Source of the DNA: Paenibacillus stellifer | GTDB taxonomy: Bacteria > Bacillota > Bacilli > Paenibacillales > Paenibacillaceae | Reading direction: 5' to 3' | DNA: 64,000 nt | Assembly (NCBI RefSeq): GCF_000758685.1 | Contig: NZ_CP009286.1 | Location: forward strand, 1,828,501 to 1,892,500 | Shown: positions 18,029-27,810 of the stretch, one piece after another | Layout: every line of letters starts with the position of its first letter | How positions within the stretch are numbered: the first letter of the stretch is position 1 | Translations under genes and position numbers: made by a program | The notes under the pieces: model-generated | Database searches by the model: none | What the model was told of the DNA's origin: nothing | Seen by the model: only the letters and a program-made list of their open reading frames with translations

Positions 18029-19354
18029 ATGAGCACTGTGGCCAAGCCGCAATACAAAGGCAAAAGATACCGCCTGGACAAACCGGAGCTCCTGGCTCCG
18101 GCGGGCAATCTGGAAAAATTGAAATTCGCCGTGCATTATGGCGCGGATGCGGTATATATCGGCGGGCAGAAATACGGCCTGCGTTCGAACGCGGACAATT
18201 TCAGCTTCGAGGAAATGCGGGAAGGCGTGGAGTTCGCCAAGAAATACGGCGCCAAAGTATTTGTCGCCACGAATATTTATGCGCACAACGAGGATATCGA
18301 GGGCATTGAGGAATACCTCCGCAACCTGCAGGAGGCCGGCATTTCGGCCATCATCGTTGCAGATCCAGCAATTGTCGATATCGCGCTGCGCTCGGCGCCG
18401 GGGCTTGAGGTACATTTGAGCACCCAGCAGTCCACACTGAACTGGCAGGCGGTCTCATTCTGGAAAGAGGAAGGGCTGCCGCGGGTCGTGCTGGGCCGGG
18501 AGACGAGCCTGAAGGAAATCTCGGAAATCAAGGAGCATGTCGATATCGAAATTGAAGCGTTCATTCATGGCGCGATGTGTTCTTCTTATTCCGGCCGGTG
18601 CGTGCTGTCCAACCATTTTACGGACCGCGATTCCAATCGTGGGGGCTGCTGCCAGTCCTGCCGCTGGAAATACGATTTGTTCGAGGACGCCCGGGGGCAG
18701 GAGGAGTGGATCTCCGAAGAGGAGCATGCCCTCCGTTCGGCTTCACCGCTTGTTCCCGGCGTCAGCCAGCTGCCGCTGCACACGCCGGAGGACAATCCTT
18801 TTACTATGGGAGCCAAGGACCTGTGCATGCTGGAGAACATTCCGGATCTGATCGAAGCGGGAATTGACAGCTTCAAGATTGAAGGGCGGATGAAATCCAT
18901 CCACTATGTGGCGACGGTTGTTAATGCGTACCGCAAGGCGATTGACGCTTACATGGCCGATCCCGAGCATTATGAAATGAAGCGTGAATGGCTGGATGAA
19001 CTGAACAAAGCAGCCAACCGGCCGCTCAATACCGGATTTTTCTACGATACACCGGATCATGAGGACCATATTTACGAGCCTGAGGAAAAAGCGGCACCCT
19101 ACGACTTCGCCGGACTCGTGCTGGATTATGACGCGAAGACGGGAACGGCGCTGATCCAGCAGCGCAACCATTTTAAGCCCGGACAGGAAGTTGAATTCTT
19201 CGGCCCTGACATCACGCCTTTCAAGCAGATTGTCGGCGAGCTGTTTGACGAGGAAGGAAATGCGCTGGATGCTGCCAGACACCCGCTGCAGCGGGTGCGC
19301 ATGAAAGTGGATTATCCGGTTGCCTATTTCGATATGATGCGCAAAAAAAAGTAA
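18029..19354 (+). CDS. U32-family tRNA hydroxylation protein, TrhP2-like
   Basis: 441 residues from ATG 18029, preceded by AGGAGGGG. It has the full U32 signature (EAFIHGAMCSSYSGRC) and further Cys residues in RGGCCQSCRWKYDLF, proposed to hold an iron-sulfur cluster. KDLCMLENIPDLIEAGIDSFKIEGR and a C-terminal beta-barrel extension complete the protein. It is likely to act with the upstream TrhP1-like protein in wobble-uridine hydroxylation. A strong terminator follows. Confidence 0.93.
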   Translation: MSTVAKPQYKGKRYRLDKPELLAPAGNLEKLKFAVHYGADAVYIGGQKYGLRSNADNFSFEEMREGVEFAKKYGAKVFVATNIYAHNEDIEGIEEYLRNLQEAGISAIIVADPAIVDIALRSAPGLEVHLSTQQSTLNWQAVSFWKEEGLPRVVLGRETSLKEISEIKEHVDIEIEAFIHGAMCSSYSGRCVLSNHFTDRDSNRGGCCQSCRWKYDLFEDARGQEEWISEEEHALRSASPLVPGVSQLPLHTPEDNPFTMGAKDLCMLENIPDLIEAGIDSFKIEGRMKSIHYVATVVNAYRKAIDAYMADPEHYEMKREWLDELNKAANRPLNTGFFYDTPDHEDHIYEPEEKAAPYDFAGLVLDYDAKTGTALIQQRNHFKPGQEVEFFGPDITPFKQIVGELFDEEGNALDAARHPLQRVRMKVDYPVAYFDMMRKKK

Positions 19355-19382
19355 GTGGTATGCGAAACCGGTTTTCCTAATA

Positions 19383-19419
19383 GGGGAGTTCCTTGGTAAC
19401 AGGGGACTTTCCTTTTTTT
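19383..19419 (+). terminator. Terminator of the mltG-trhP operon
   Basis: A 10-bp stem (19383-19392 with 19403-19412, including G-U pairs), loop of 10, then seven Ts. Confidence 0.85.
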
Positions 19420-19462
19420 GTGGGAAATTAGGTAATAAGGCATATTTTTTTTCTTTTTGGTA

Positions 19463-19490
19463 TAAGGAAAAGTGTGCACTTTGCCGATAT
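19463..19490 (+). promoter_or_regulatory. Sigma-D-type promoter of the chemoreceptor gene
   Basis: An exact GCCGATAT -10 (19483-19490) with TAAG 16 bases upstream (19463-19466). The sigma-D consensus is TAAA-N15-GCCGATAT, and chemoreceptor genes are typical members of that regulon. Confidence 0.82.
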
Positions 19491-19543
19491 ATTAGATATC
19501 GCTTACATAAGGTTACTCAAATCCATCAGGCAGGTGATCTCAA

Positions 19544-21778
19544 ATGGGGGCTCCTAAACGGGAGAGAAAGAGATTTCAGCGAAAGGAACATCCGGAGAAA
19601 GAAAAGGTTAATATTCCGGTTAGCTCTCCGGAAGCGTCGACTGGTGATCAGACCGTCTCGCCAGCAACGCAGGTTCGTGGGGTTAAGCACTTGCTGAATC
19701 AATCCTCTAAGCACATCAAACGCGTAAACCCGGTGAAATCGGTTGGCGTTAAGCTATTCTTGATCTTTCTATCATCCATAGTCGTCGTTGTACTCCTGCT
19801 TGGACTGCTGTCCTATAACAAGGCCAAGAGTACAATCAAGCATAATGTGGCTGAAGCGAACCAGCAGACCATTATCCAGAATGCGGAGAAGCTTGATATC
19901 ACACTGGACCAGTATGAGAAAATGGCGCTCCAGTTTTATTTTGATCCGGATGTGCAGGAGCAGCTATCCTCGCTCGGAAGAGCGGAAGGATACTACGAAC
20001 AATTCGTAGCGATTAACGCTATCAATACTAAGCTTACAAGCCAGACCACCTCGGACAACAATATCGTCAGCTTCTCGCTTATCCCTGAGAATTCGAAGCT
20101 GCCGCTTATTACAACGGGCAATTCCAAGATTGTCACCAATGATATCCGCGATCAGGAATGGTACAAGCAGGTTTCCGCCAGTGCCGAAAATTATACGCCC
20201 TGGTATTCGAAAGAAGAAGTTTCTTCCCAGTTCTACTGGTTCCCGGGAAGCATCGCTGTCGAGAAGAACACCAATATCGTCATGGCCCGAAAGCTGAAGA
20301 TGATGGGCGACAAGACGGGATATCTCGTCCTGATTGAACTGAAGAAGGATTTCCTTGAAGATTCCTTGAAGAGCGTCAATCTCGGAGAGAACTCGCATAT
20401 TCAGCTTGTATCTCCTCAGGGGACGGTTATCGTGTCTTCCAATACGGTAGAAGATGGTCTGCCGTCCAAATTTGAATTTATCAAAAATTCCAAAGCGGAC
20501 AACAACAGTCTGGATACGAAGGATCCGGACGGCAACGATATTCTGGCCGTGTTCAACCCGATGACCAAAGCCGATTGGAAGCTGGCTGGTATCATTCCGA
20601 CCGGTACGCTGGTCAAGGATGCCGAGCCGATTCTGACGACAACCTATATCGCCGCCGCCGCCGCCGCGCTGCTTGCCCTGATCCTCGGCATATGGATGGT
20701 ACGGATGATCGCCCGTCCGCTTGGCCGTCTTAAGGACTTGATGGGACAGGGAGCTCATGGCGATTTGACCGTTCGTACGGAATTCACTTCCAAGGATGAA
20801 ATCGGCCAGCTCTCGGCTTCCTTCAATACGATGATGGAGCGGATCACGGAGCTGGTATCGCAGACGAACCAGTCGGCTCAGGAGGTTCTTGCGACGGCAG
20901 GTGATCTGGGCGGAGCATCTCGTAAAACGGCGGATGCCGCCAGAGAGATTGCCGCAGCTACGGAGGAAATTGCGAAAGGTGCCGGAAGCCTGGCGACGGA
21001 AGCAGAGAAAGGCAATGATCTTACCGCCGAGCTTACGCTGCAGATGGAGTCGGTCATCGCGGCCAACCGCGAAATGGACGCAGCAGCGCAGATCGTCAGC
21101 GATTCAAGCGCCAAGGGCGCGGACCAGCTTGCCATTCTTATGAATCAAACCGGCCGCACAGGCGAAATGACCAAGGCGCTTGTTAACAAGGTTGACAACC
21201 TGAAGGAGACAGCGTTGTCTGTCCTGAAGGTTCTGGATGTAATGAAGAAAATTACCCAACAGACCAATATTCTGTCCTTGAACGCAACGATTGAGGCTGC
21301 GCGGGCGGGTGAAGCGGGACGCGGCTTCATGGTTGTAGCCGGGGAAATCCGCGGTCTGGCTGATCAGACGCGGGAATCTATCGCTCTTGTAGCCGGCATC
21401 ACCGATAACATTATGACCGAAATGAATGAGACGGTAAGTGTGCTGTCGGAGGTTACGCCGCTGTTCGAGGAACAGGTGACTTCCGTTAAGAGTACAGGGG
21501 AGATCTTCCTGTCGGTACGCGAGCAGATGGAGAGTTTCGCAAGCACGCTGCAGTCGGTAACCGAGTCAATCGACCGCCTGAAGGAATCCCAGACCGTGCT
21601 GTCGGAAGCTATGGGCAATGTGAGCGCGGTCGCCGAGGAATCCTCCGCTACTTCGGAAGAGGTAGCCTCGCTGAGCAGCGAGCAGCAGAACGTCAGCGAT
21701 CAGCTGGTATCTCTGTCCGGCAAGCTGGAGAATGTATCCGGGCAGCTGAAAGAGAAGCTGTCTCTGTTTAAGGTATAG
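19544..21778 (+). CDS. Methyl-accepting chemotaxis protein
   Basis: 744 residues. There is an unusually long basic, hydrophilic N-terminal cytoplasmic tail (1-70), then a membrane segment (71-90), an extracellular dCache-like sensor domain with WYKQVSAS...YTPWYS, a second membrane segment (about 366-388) and HAMP (about 390-440). The signalling coiled coil carries the hairpin tip [21 protein letters not shown]. No C-terminal methyltransferase-docking pentapeptide is seen. It would steer flagellar motion through CheW/CheA; the ligand is unknown. The gene stands alone between two terminators, and the weak AGGTGAT precedes ATG 19544. Confidence 0.95.
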   Translation: MGAPKRERKRFQRKEHPEKEKVNIPVSSPEASTGDQTVSPATQVRGVKHLLNQSSKHIKRVNPVKSVGVKLFLIFLSSIVVVVLLLGLLSYNKAKSTIKHNVAEANQQTIIQNAEKLDITLDQYEKMALQFYFDPDVQEQLSSLGRAEGYYEQFVAINAINTKLTSQTTSDNNIVSFSLIPENSKLPLITTGNSKIVTNDIRDQEWYKQVSASAENYTPWYSKEEVSSQFYWFPGSIAVEKNTNIVMARKLKMMGDKTGYLVLIELKKDFLEDSLKSVNLGENSHIQLVSPQGTVIVSSNTVEDGLPSKFEFIKNSKADNNSLDTKDPDGNDILAVFNPMTKADWKLAGIIPTGTLVKDAEPILTTTYIAAAAAALLALILGIWMVRMIARPLGRLKDLMGQGAHGDLTVRTEFTSKDEIGQLSASFNTMMERITELVSQTNQSAQEVLATAGDLGGASRKTADAAREIAAATEEIAKGAGSLATEAEKGNDLTAELTLQMESVIAANREMDAAAQIVSDSSAKGADQLAILMNQTGRTGEMTKALVNKVDNLKETALSVLKVLDVMKKITQQTNILSLNATIEAARAGEAGRGFMVVAGEIRGLADQTRESIALVAGITDNIMTEMNETVSVLSEVTPLFEEQVTSVKSTGEIFLSVREQMESFASTLQSVTESIDRLKESQTVLSEAMGNVSAVAEESSATSEEVASLSSEQQNVSDQLVSLSGKLENVSGQLKEKLSLFKV

Positions 21779-21819
21779 AAATACGGTATAAACTGAAGCA
21801 AGAAGTGTCCAACCACATG

Positions 21820-21876
21820 ATGGCCCTCAGGAAGGCTGCTTTGTTAAAAAGTAACCTTCCCGGGGGCCATTTTTTA
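21820..21876 (+). terminator. Terminator after the chemoreceptor gene
   Basis: ATGGCCC (21820-21826) and CAGGAAGG pair with CCTTCCCG and GGGCCAT (21864-21870), followed by six Ts. Confidence 0.9.
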
Positions 21877-21901
21877 TTTACAGATGGTTAGTTTCTTCTC
21901 A

Positions 21902-21930
21902 TTGTGTAATGGCCGATAACATCATATAAT
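21902..21930 (+). promoter_or_regulatory. Promoter of the sensor kinase operon
   Basis: TTGTGT (21902-21907), 17-base spacer, TATAAT (21925-21930). The 8-mer TTTGTTAG follows at 21934-21941, inside a TTTGTTA/TAACAAA inverted repeat (21934-21958) that could be an operator. Confidence 0.7.
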
Positions 21931-21996
21931 AATTTTGTTAGGAAAAATTAATAACAAATGCAACTTTTCGAGGGGGATATCGGGGGAGTCAGATCA

Positions 21997-23895
21997 ATGA
22001 AGAAGAAACGAATAGGAAGCCGGGTGGCCCTGTTTACCGATATGAGCATGGAGCGCAAACTGCTGCTCGTATTTCTGGTAATAATCACCCTGCCATTGTC
22101 TGTAATCAGCATCTACAACTTCAAGAGTTATACAGGTTCCATACAGGACAATACGATCGCGTATTCGGAGAAGCTTACAGACCAGATGATGGATGGGATT
22201 GACGATTATATTGACGATATGAAACGGATATCCTCCATGCCTGCCTATGTCAATGAGATCAAACAGAATCTGATCCGGTCCAACCAGTTTCATGAGCAGA
22301 AGAAGGAGAAGGAACAGGATGGCAATACAGTATTCGATCCATCCGAATTCGATACGATGCTGTCCATCCAGCGGGGGATCGAAGGCAATGTTTCGTTCAT
22401 CAACAATATTAAACGGGGAGCTAATTCCGTCTATATCTTTGATAAATACGGCAACGGCTACTACTCTGCCAAGGATGGCGGAGTTAGACTTGACTTGAAG
22501 ATGAGCTATGACTTCTGGAGTGAACAGGCCAAAGGTTCGAACGGGGAAGCGCTGCTGTTCGGCACCCAGGCTTATACCAGCAATCTTCAGAGTACCCGGT
22601 ACGCATTCACCGTTGTTCGTAAAATAGTGGATGGCCTGTGGAATCCGATCGGTCTGATTGCCGTCGAGGCTAACGTCAGCATGCTGCAGAATCAGGTGGC
22701 GGAATTGGACAAGGTAACACATGGCCAATCTATGATCGTGGACGAACGCGGTCATGTTATCTATGACAGTCAGCAGAAGCTTCTCGCCAAGGATGTTTCC
22801 GGCTCCGAACTGTTCCGGAAGGCTCAGGGAAGCGGAGGCAGCTTTTACGACGAGTCGGAGGGAAAGAGCAGGCTGAATATTTACTCCACTTCACCCAAGA
22901 CGAACTGGAAGGTGATTATTTCCATACCGGTTCATGAACTGACCCGTGAAGCCATTGTTACCCGCAATACAACGCTGGCGGCCACTTTTGCCATCATTAT
23001 CGTGGCCATGATCATCTCCATCTTCCTGACCTTCGCACTGACCAAACCGCTGACTCAAATGATCCAATTGATGAAGAAGGTACAGGGCGGCGATTTGGAG
23101 GTGCGGTTTCAGGTGAAGCGGCGGGACGAGATCGGTCTGCTCGGGCACCAGTTTAACCGGATGCTGGAGCGGATCCGCCAACTGATTCAGGATATTTACC
23201 GGATTGAGCAGCAGAAGACAGAAGCCGAGCTGCAGGCGCTTCAGAGCCAGATCAATCCGCATTTTATCTACAATACGCTAGAGACCATCCGCATGACGGC
23301 AGAACTGAATGATGATATCGAGGCGGCTGACATGATCTCCATTCTCGGCAAGCTGCTGCGGTACAGTACCAGCGATATGAACGGGCATAGCACGCTTAAG
23401 CAGGAGATCGCCTACGTCGTCAATTACATTGAACTGTTGAATTGTCGTTACTCCGGCCGGTTTCGGCTTCATATTGATCTTCCTCACGAGTATGATCACT
23501 ACGAGATTATCCGGCTTATCTTCCAGCCGATTATCGAGAACGCTGCCTATCATGGCTTTGACGACAGCAAACCCTGCATGAATCTGGGGATTGTCTGTGA
23601 GGCTACGGACGAGCGCCTTGTGTTTCATATTACAGATGACGGCTGCGGCATGAACCGGGAGACGCTGAATAAGCTGAATGATGACTTGCGGAATGAGCAG
23701 CCGCCCGACAAGGGGATCGAAGGAGGAATCGGGCTGAAGAATGTACATCAGCGTATCCGGATGCATTACGGAGCAGGTTGCGGGCTTGAGGTCTACAGTA
23801 CTCCGGGCGAAGGAACAGAGATCCGGCTTACACTGCCGCTGCCCGCAGCAACTGAAGACTCCGAGTCGAAGCATAAGAAGGAGGCAGTCAGTTGA
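21997..23895 (+). CDS. Sensor histidine kinase of the YesM/LytS-like type
   Basis: 632 residues from ATG 21997, 10 bases after GGGGGAG; an earlier in-frame ATG (21958) lacks a ribosome binding site. Membrane segment 22-41, extracellular dCache-type sensor, second membrane segment about 324-348, HAMP about 349-402, then the His_kinase domain with phospho-acceptor His422 in QSQINPHFIYNTLE. The ATPase domain has QPIIENAAYHG, DDGCGMN and GGIGLKNVHQR. Such kinases normally act on AraC-type response regulators. Here the kinase overlaps by 4 bases with a binding-protein gene, and the only response regulator nearby is at 30310, beyond a minus-strand operon. Likely role: sensing mannooligosaccharides, inferred from context. 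Confidence 0.93.
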   Translation: MKKKRIGSRVALFTDMSMERKLLLVFLVIITLPLSVISIYNFKSYTGSIQDNTIAYSEKLTDQMMDGIDDYIDDMKRISSMPAYVNEIKQNLIRSNQFHEQKKEKEQDGNTVFDPSEFDTMLSIQRGIEGNVSFINNIKRGANSVYIFDKYGNGYYSAKDGGVRLDLKMSYDFWSEQAKGSNGEALLFGTQAYTSNLQSTRYAFTVVRKIVDGLWNPIGLIAVEANVSMLQNQVAELDKVTHGQSMIVDERGHVIYDSQQKLLAKDVSGSELFRKAQGSGGSFYDESEGKSRLNIYSTSPKTNWKVIISIPVHELTREAIVTRNTTLAATFAIIIVAMIISIFLTFALTKPLTQMIQLMKKVQGGDLEVRFQVKRRDEIGLLGHQFNRMLERIRQLIQDIYRIEQQKTEAELQALQSQINPHFIYNTLETIRMTAELNDDIEAADMISILGKLLRYSTSDMNGHSTLKQEIAYVVNYIELLNCRYSGRFRLHIDLPHEYDHYEIIRLIFQPIIENAAYHGFDDSKPCMNLGIVCEATDERLVFHITDDGCGMNRETLNKLNDDLRNEQPPDKGIEGGIGLKNVHQRIRMHYGAGCGLEVYSTPGEGTEIRLTLPLPAATEDSESKHKKEAVS

Positions 23896-25196
23896 AACGG
23901 ACGCATTACAGAAATCGAACCTTGATCATTCCACTCCTCCTGGCGCTGGCGTTGAGCGGTTGCAGGGGGCAGGTGAACGGTCCTGTACCCACGGCGGCCT
24001 TAGAAGGAACGGTAAAACCGAAGCACAGCGGAACCATCGTTATGCTGACCAACCGGATTGATCTTATCGAGAATGGAACAATGGACGGTTATGTGCAGCA
24101 GTTCGAGCAGTTGTATCCGGAGGCTGATATAGAATTTGAAGGGCTGTCGGATTATGCGTCAGACATTCTGGTGCGTCTGTCCACCCGGGATGCGGGAGAT
24201 GTGCTGCTTCTGCCGGTGAATCTTCCTTCTTATGAATTGGAAGATTTCTTCGAGCCGCTCCCTTCATCGCTGACTGCCGGAGAGAGCTTCCAGAGCTTTG
24301 TATCCTACGGTGGACACAAGTACGGAATGGTTACGGGCAATATCACCGAGGGGATCATCTACAACAAAAAAGCGTTCGAAAAAGCGGGCATTACCAAAGT
24401 TCCGCAGACGCTGGACGAATTCTACAAAGCCTGCTCGAAGCTGAAGAAAGCTGGAATCATACCGCTCTATATGAACTATGGAGCAGTGTGGCCTTTGCGG
24501 GAGTGGGGGGACAATCTTGCCAATTACATGACCGGAAATCCGAACTACCTAAACGATATGGTCAACAAGAACGAACCTTGGCAGTTAAGCAACGAATGGG
24601 GAGAGGCTATCTCTGTCCCCCGTACGCTTGTTGCCAAGGGATATGTAGAGGAGAATCTGTTCTCTGACAACTGGGAAATTTCCAAGACGAAGCTGGCGAA
24701 GGGGGAAGCAGCGATGGCACTTCTCGGTAATTGGGCAATCCGCCAGATTGTCGATGCGGGAGCCAATTCCGAGGATATCGGATTCTTCCCGTTTCCTTAT
24801 GATAACGGAATGACACACTACGCCCCGCTTAATCCGGACTGGTTCATCGGAGTCAGCAAATTCAGCAAGAATAAGGAATTAGCGGTAGCCTGGATCGACT
24901 TCTTCGTGAACAAGACCTCCTATAAGAAAGAGTGGGGGTTCTATGACGAGAATAACCCGGATGACCCCGGGATGCCGCAGTACAACGAGTTTCTCTCTTA
25001 CAAGCCAAAGATGCTGGAGGCGACCGTACAGAACGACCGATTTATCGAACTTGCGAACCGGGCGAAACTTTCCTTTTGGTCGGGCGAGTATATTCAGGAA
25101 TTGATTGCGGCCCCGGACTTGCAGAAGGCTTTTGATGAACTGAACGCCAAATGGGCGGAAGCAAGGGCCGGCGTTCCCGCTTCTGCCACTCCCTGA
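23892..25196 (+). CDS. Extracellular solute-binding lipoprotein without permease genes, probable sensor partner
   Basis: 434 residues from TTG 23892, which overlaps the kinase stop (TTGA). The signal peptide ends in the lipobox LALSGC, so it is lipid-anchored outside the membrane. Family 1 binding-protein fold, clearly paralogous to the transporter binding protein at 31397: both have GDVLLLP, DFFEPL, GIIYNKKxF and a GxWAI block. Unlike that gene it is followed by a regulator rather than by permeases. Placement in one operon with the kinase suggests it delivers ligand to the kinase, as in three-component sensors such as XylFII-LytS. That role is inference. It could also be a spare binding protein for the importer. 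Confidence 0.9.
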   Translation: MKRTHYRNRTLIIPLLLALALSGCRGQVNGPVPTAALEGTVKPKHSGTIVMLTNRIDLIENGTMDGYVQQFEQLYPEADIEFEGLSDYASDILVRLSTRDAGDVLLLPVNLPSYELEDFFEPLPSSLTAGESFQSFVSYGGHKYGMVTGNITEGIIYNKKAFEKAGITKVPQTLDEFYKACSKLKKAGIIPLYMNYGAVWPLREWGDNLANYMTGNPNYLNDMVNKNEPWQLSNEWGEAISVPRTLVAKGYVEENLFSDNWEISKTKLAKGEAAMALLGNWAIRQIVDAGANSEDIGFFPFPYDNGMTHYAPLNPDWFIGVSKFSKNKELAVAWIDFFVNKTSYKKEWGFYDENNPDDPGMPQYNEFLSYKPKMLEATVQNDRFIELANRAKLSFWSGEYIQELIAAPDLQKAFDELNAKWAEARAGVPASATP

Positions 25197-25243
25197 GGAT
25201 TAGCCGCAGTGGAAATAACATGTTACCCGGAAGGATGACAGCA

Positions 25244-26326
25244 ATGGCCAAAAAAGTGACGATGCAAAAAATAGCCGACTACTTGGGAGTGTCCAAGTTT
25301 GTCGTATCCAAAGCTTTGTCCGGCAAGGACGGAGTCAATGAGCAGACCCGGGAGCGGGTCATTCAGGCAGCTTCCCAATTGGGGTACTATACACAAAAGA
25401 ATGGGCATATCCAGCCTAATAAATCGGCGACAAACGCTGGTTCGGCTATTCGGGACAAGCAGGCCGTGCTGGTGCTGATGCCCAATATACGGTCACAAAC
25501 ACAGGACTCCCTGTACTGGGGCAAAATTGTGGACGGAATCGCGGTGGCATTGGATGCGGAAGGTCTGGGTATGGTGATCATCTCCGAACATCGGGAAGAC
25601 AACGTCGTCAACATCCTGAACCCGGGAGGCATTCTCGGTCTGATCGGCGTAGGTCAAATCTCGACCTCCCAACTGCTGGCCATCCACCGCCTGGGCCTGC
25701 CGATGGTGCTGATCGATCATGAAGACCCGCTAATTCCTACGGATACGGTCTTCGCCAACAATGTAGACTCGATGAGCCGCCTTACGAACCATGTGATCGG
25801 AAGCGGGCATAAATCGCTGCATTTCCTGGGCAATATTAAATACTCACGCAGCTTTAGAGACCGTTGGATCGGCTTCCGGAGCGCACTTGAGGAGAACAAT
25901 ATCGCTCCGCAGAATGAGCAGGATCCAATGCTGTACGTGGATTTTCATGCCGATACTTTATTTCGGGAGACGGTTAAGAGCTGGGCTGCCAAGCTGTCCA
26001 AAGAAGGAGCACTTCCCACTGCCATCATGTGCGCCAATGATCATATTGCATTAAAGACGGGCGACATTTTGCGTGAAGAGGGATTGAGCATCCCGAAGGA
26101 TATTTCGATAACGGGGTTCGACAATATCGAAGACGCGATTCGGGCGGCAACGCCGCTTACAACGGTTAATGTGCCGAAAGAGGCGATGGGCCGAACGGCG
26201 GTGGCCAGGCTGCTGAACCGGGCGAAGGTGCCGGTGGCTCCGCTGGAGAAAATTTTGATCACGGCTGACATTGTCCACCGGGAATCGACAGGGGAAGCTT
26301 TTCCGGCAGCGCCCGTCTCTTCTTAA
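25244..26326 (+). CDS. LacI-family transcriptional regulator
   Basis: 360 residues from ATG 25244, 8 bases after AAGGA. The N-terminal helix-turn-helix and hinge helix (VTMQKIADYLGVSKFVVSKA; RERVIQAASQLGY) are followed by a periplasmic-binding-protein-like effector domain (about 70-350) with ISITGFDNIEDAIRAATPLTTV. It lies 47 bases downstream of the binding-protein gene and is probably in the same operon. It is a likely sugar-responsive repressor or activator of the mannan genes. Candidate operators (TTTGTTAG sites) are listed in the findings. Confidence 0.94.
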   Translation: MAKKVTMQKIADYLGVSKFVVSKALSGKDGVNEQTRERVIQAASQLGYYTQKNGHIQPNKSATNAGSAIRDKQAVLVLMPNIRSQTQDSLYWGKIVDGIAVALDAEGLGMVIISEHREDNVVNILNPGGILGLIGVGQISTSQLLAIHRLGLPMVLIDHEDPLIPTDTVFANNVDSMSRLTNHVIGSGHKSLHFLGNIKYSRSFRDRWIGFRSALEENNIAPQNEQDPMLYVDFHADTLFRETVKSWAAKLSKEGALPTAIMCANDHIALKTGDILREEGLSIPKDISITGFDNIEDAIRAATPLTTVNVPKEAMGRTAVARLLNRAKVPVAPLEKILITADIVHRESTGEAFPAAPVSS

Positions 26327-26463
26327 GCTTCAACAGCCTATGAACATATGGATGTGACTCGGAACGGGCAGGCATCGGATTCGATGATCTTGCCAATAAC
26401 TTCTCTTGGAATTTCGCATATCACGCGTCTTTGTTATCTCGTTTCAAAGATGCTGCCCCTTGG

Positions 26464-26487
26464 CCTCCAGTCCATCTGGGGGTTTTT
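26464..26487 (+). terminator. Terminator of the kinase-SBP-LacI operon
   Basis: CCTCCAG (26464-26470) pairs with CTGGGGG (26476-26482), one G-U, loop TCCAT, then five Ts. Confidence 0.78.
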
Positions 26488-26493
26488 GTGTGC

Positions 26494-26530
26494 AAAAAAA
26501 TCTGGATTCCGGCGAACCGGAATCCAGATT
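26494..26530 (-). terminator. Terminator of the minus-strand mannanase operon
   Basis: A 14-bp perfect stem (26499-26512 with 26517-26530, loop CGAA) is followed on the minus strand by seven Ts. It directly faces the plus-strand terminator. Confidence 0.92.
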
Positions 26531-26602
26531 TAACAGGATTGAAGAATAAGAATCGGGTATTAATCTCGTTTCCTGTATGATTAAAGCTTCTATTTACGAG
26601 GC

Positions 26603-27772
26603 TTACAGGCTCAGGTTGCGCTCGATCAGTTCCAGGCGCTGCTGAACGCTCGCATACGAACGGAAAGCATCTTCCGGTGTATTAATTACGTAGTCCAGCA
26701 TCTGCTCAACAGTCGTTGTAGCCACATGCACGCGGGTATCGGAGGAAGCGTAATAGATGTAAATCTCTCCATTGTCACGAGCGATGATGCCGTTGCTGAA
26801 GACAACGTTGGAGACGTCTCCGACGCGTTCTTCGCCTTCCGGAGCAATGAAATGTCCGCCTGGTCTGTGAGTCACTTTCCAAGGCTCTTCGAGATCGGAC
26901 AGGAAGGAGTACAGGACGTAACGAAGTCCTGCAGCCGTATTGCGCACGCCATGCGCAATATGCAGCCAGCCTTTGGATGTCTTGATCGGAGCAGGGCCTT
27001 GGCCGTTCTTCACTTCTTTAATCGTATGATAGTGGCGTTCGTCAATGATGATTTCCTTGGTGATTACCGCATTTTCAATCGTATCGGACAATCCCCAGCC
27101 GATGCCGCCGCCTGAACCGGTGTCGATGAATCCGTCCTGCGGACGAGTATAGAACGCATATTTGCCGTCTACGAACTCAGGATGAAGCACTACGTTGCGC
27201 TGCTGAGCGGAAGCGGTCTTCAGATCGGCGAGCCGTTCCCATGTCACAAGATCTTTGGTACGGGCGATTCCGCATTGGGCTACGGCGCTGGAGAGGTCTC
27301 CAGGTGCGGCGTCCGGATCTTTGCGCTCGGTGCAGAACAGGCCGTAAATCCATCCGTCTTCATGAAGCACTACGCGCATATCGTAGACGTTGGTATCAGG
27401 CTCATCCGTCTCCGGCAGCACAACCGGCTTATCCCAGAAGCGGAAGCCGTCAACACCGTTGTCGCTCTCAGCTACTGCGAAGAACGATTTGCGGTCAACG
27501 CCTTCAACGCGTGCTACCAGGTAGAACTTGCCGTTCAGCTCGATGGCACCCGGATTGAACACGCCATTTACGCCAAGACGCTCTTCGAAATTCGGATTGG
27601 TCTCCGGATTGAAGTCATAACGCCAGATCAGGGGCGCATGCTCGGCAGTAAGCAGAGGATAGCGGTAGCGGTTATAGATTCCGTTGCTGATCGGCAGCTT
27701 TTCATTTTTGCGGGAGATCAGGGATTCATAATGCTCGGTCAGCTGTTGCTTGCGTTGTTCAAATAGACTCAT
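26603..27772 (-). CDS. GH130 family 4-O-beta-mannosyl-glucose phosphorylase (GH130_1 type)
   Basis: 389 residues; AAAGGAGAG lies 8 bases before ATG 27772. Five-bladed propeller of GH130. [17 protein letters not shown] carries the DxR motif whose Asp is the general acid, and [22 protein letters not shown] and [19 protein letters not shown] line the active site. The long N-terminal helical region (1-35) is typical of subfamily 1, which phosphorolyses mannosyl-1,4-glucose to mannose-1-phosphate and glucose. It has no signal peptide, so it acts in the cytoplasm. It is the last gene of an operon with an epimerase and a mannanase, which strongly supports this specificity. Confidence 0.93.
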   Translation of the reverse strand: MSLFEQRKQQLTEHYESLISRKNEKLPISNGIYNRYRYPLLTAEHAPLIWRYDFNPETNPNFEERLGVNGVFNPGAIELNGKFYLVARVEGVDRKSFFAVAESDNGVDGFRFWDKPVVLPETDEPDTNVYDMRVVLHEDGWIYGLFCTERKDPDAAPGDLSSAVAQCGIARTKDLVTWERLADLKTASAQQRNVVLHPEFVDGKYAFYTRPQDGFIDTGSGGGIGWGLSDTIENAVITKEIIIDERHYHTIKEVKNGQGPAPIKTSKGWLHIAHGVRNTAAGLRYVLYSFLSDLEEPWKVTHRPGGHFIAPEGEERVGDVSNVVFSNGIIARDNGEIYIYYASSDTRVHVATTTVEQMLDYVINTPEDAFRSYASVQQRLELIERNLSL

Positions 27773-27810
27773 TGATATCTCTCCTTTAATTTGGTGGATT
27801 AAGGATTGCC

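Noticed and set aside
17040..19354. Secreted collagenase/protease role for the U32 pair
   Set aside because: No signal peptide, and the tandem small/large pair after mltG matches the tRNA-hydroxylation proteins instead.
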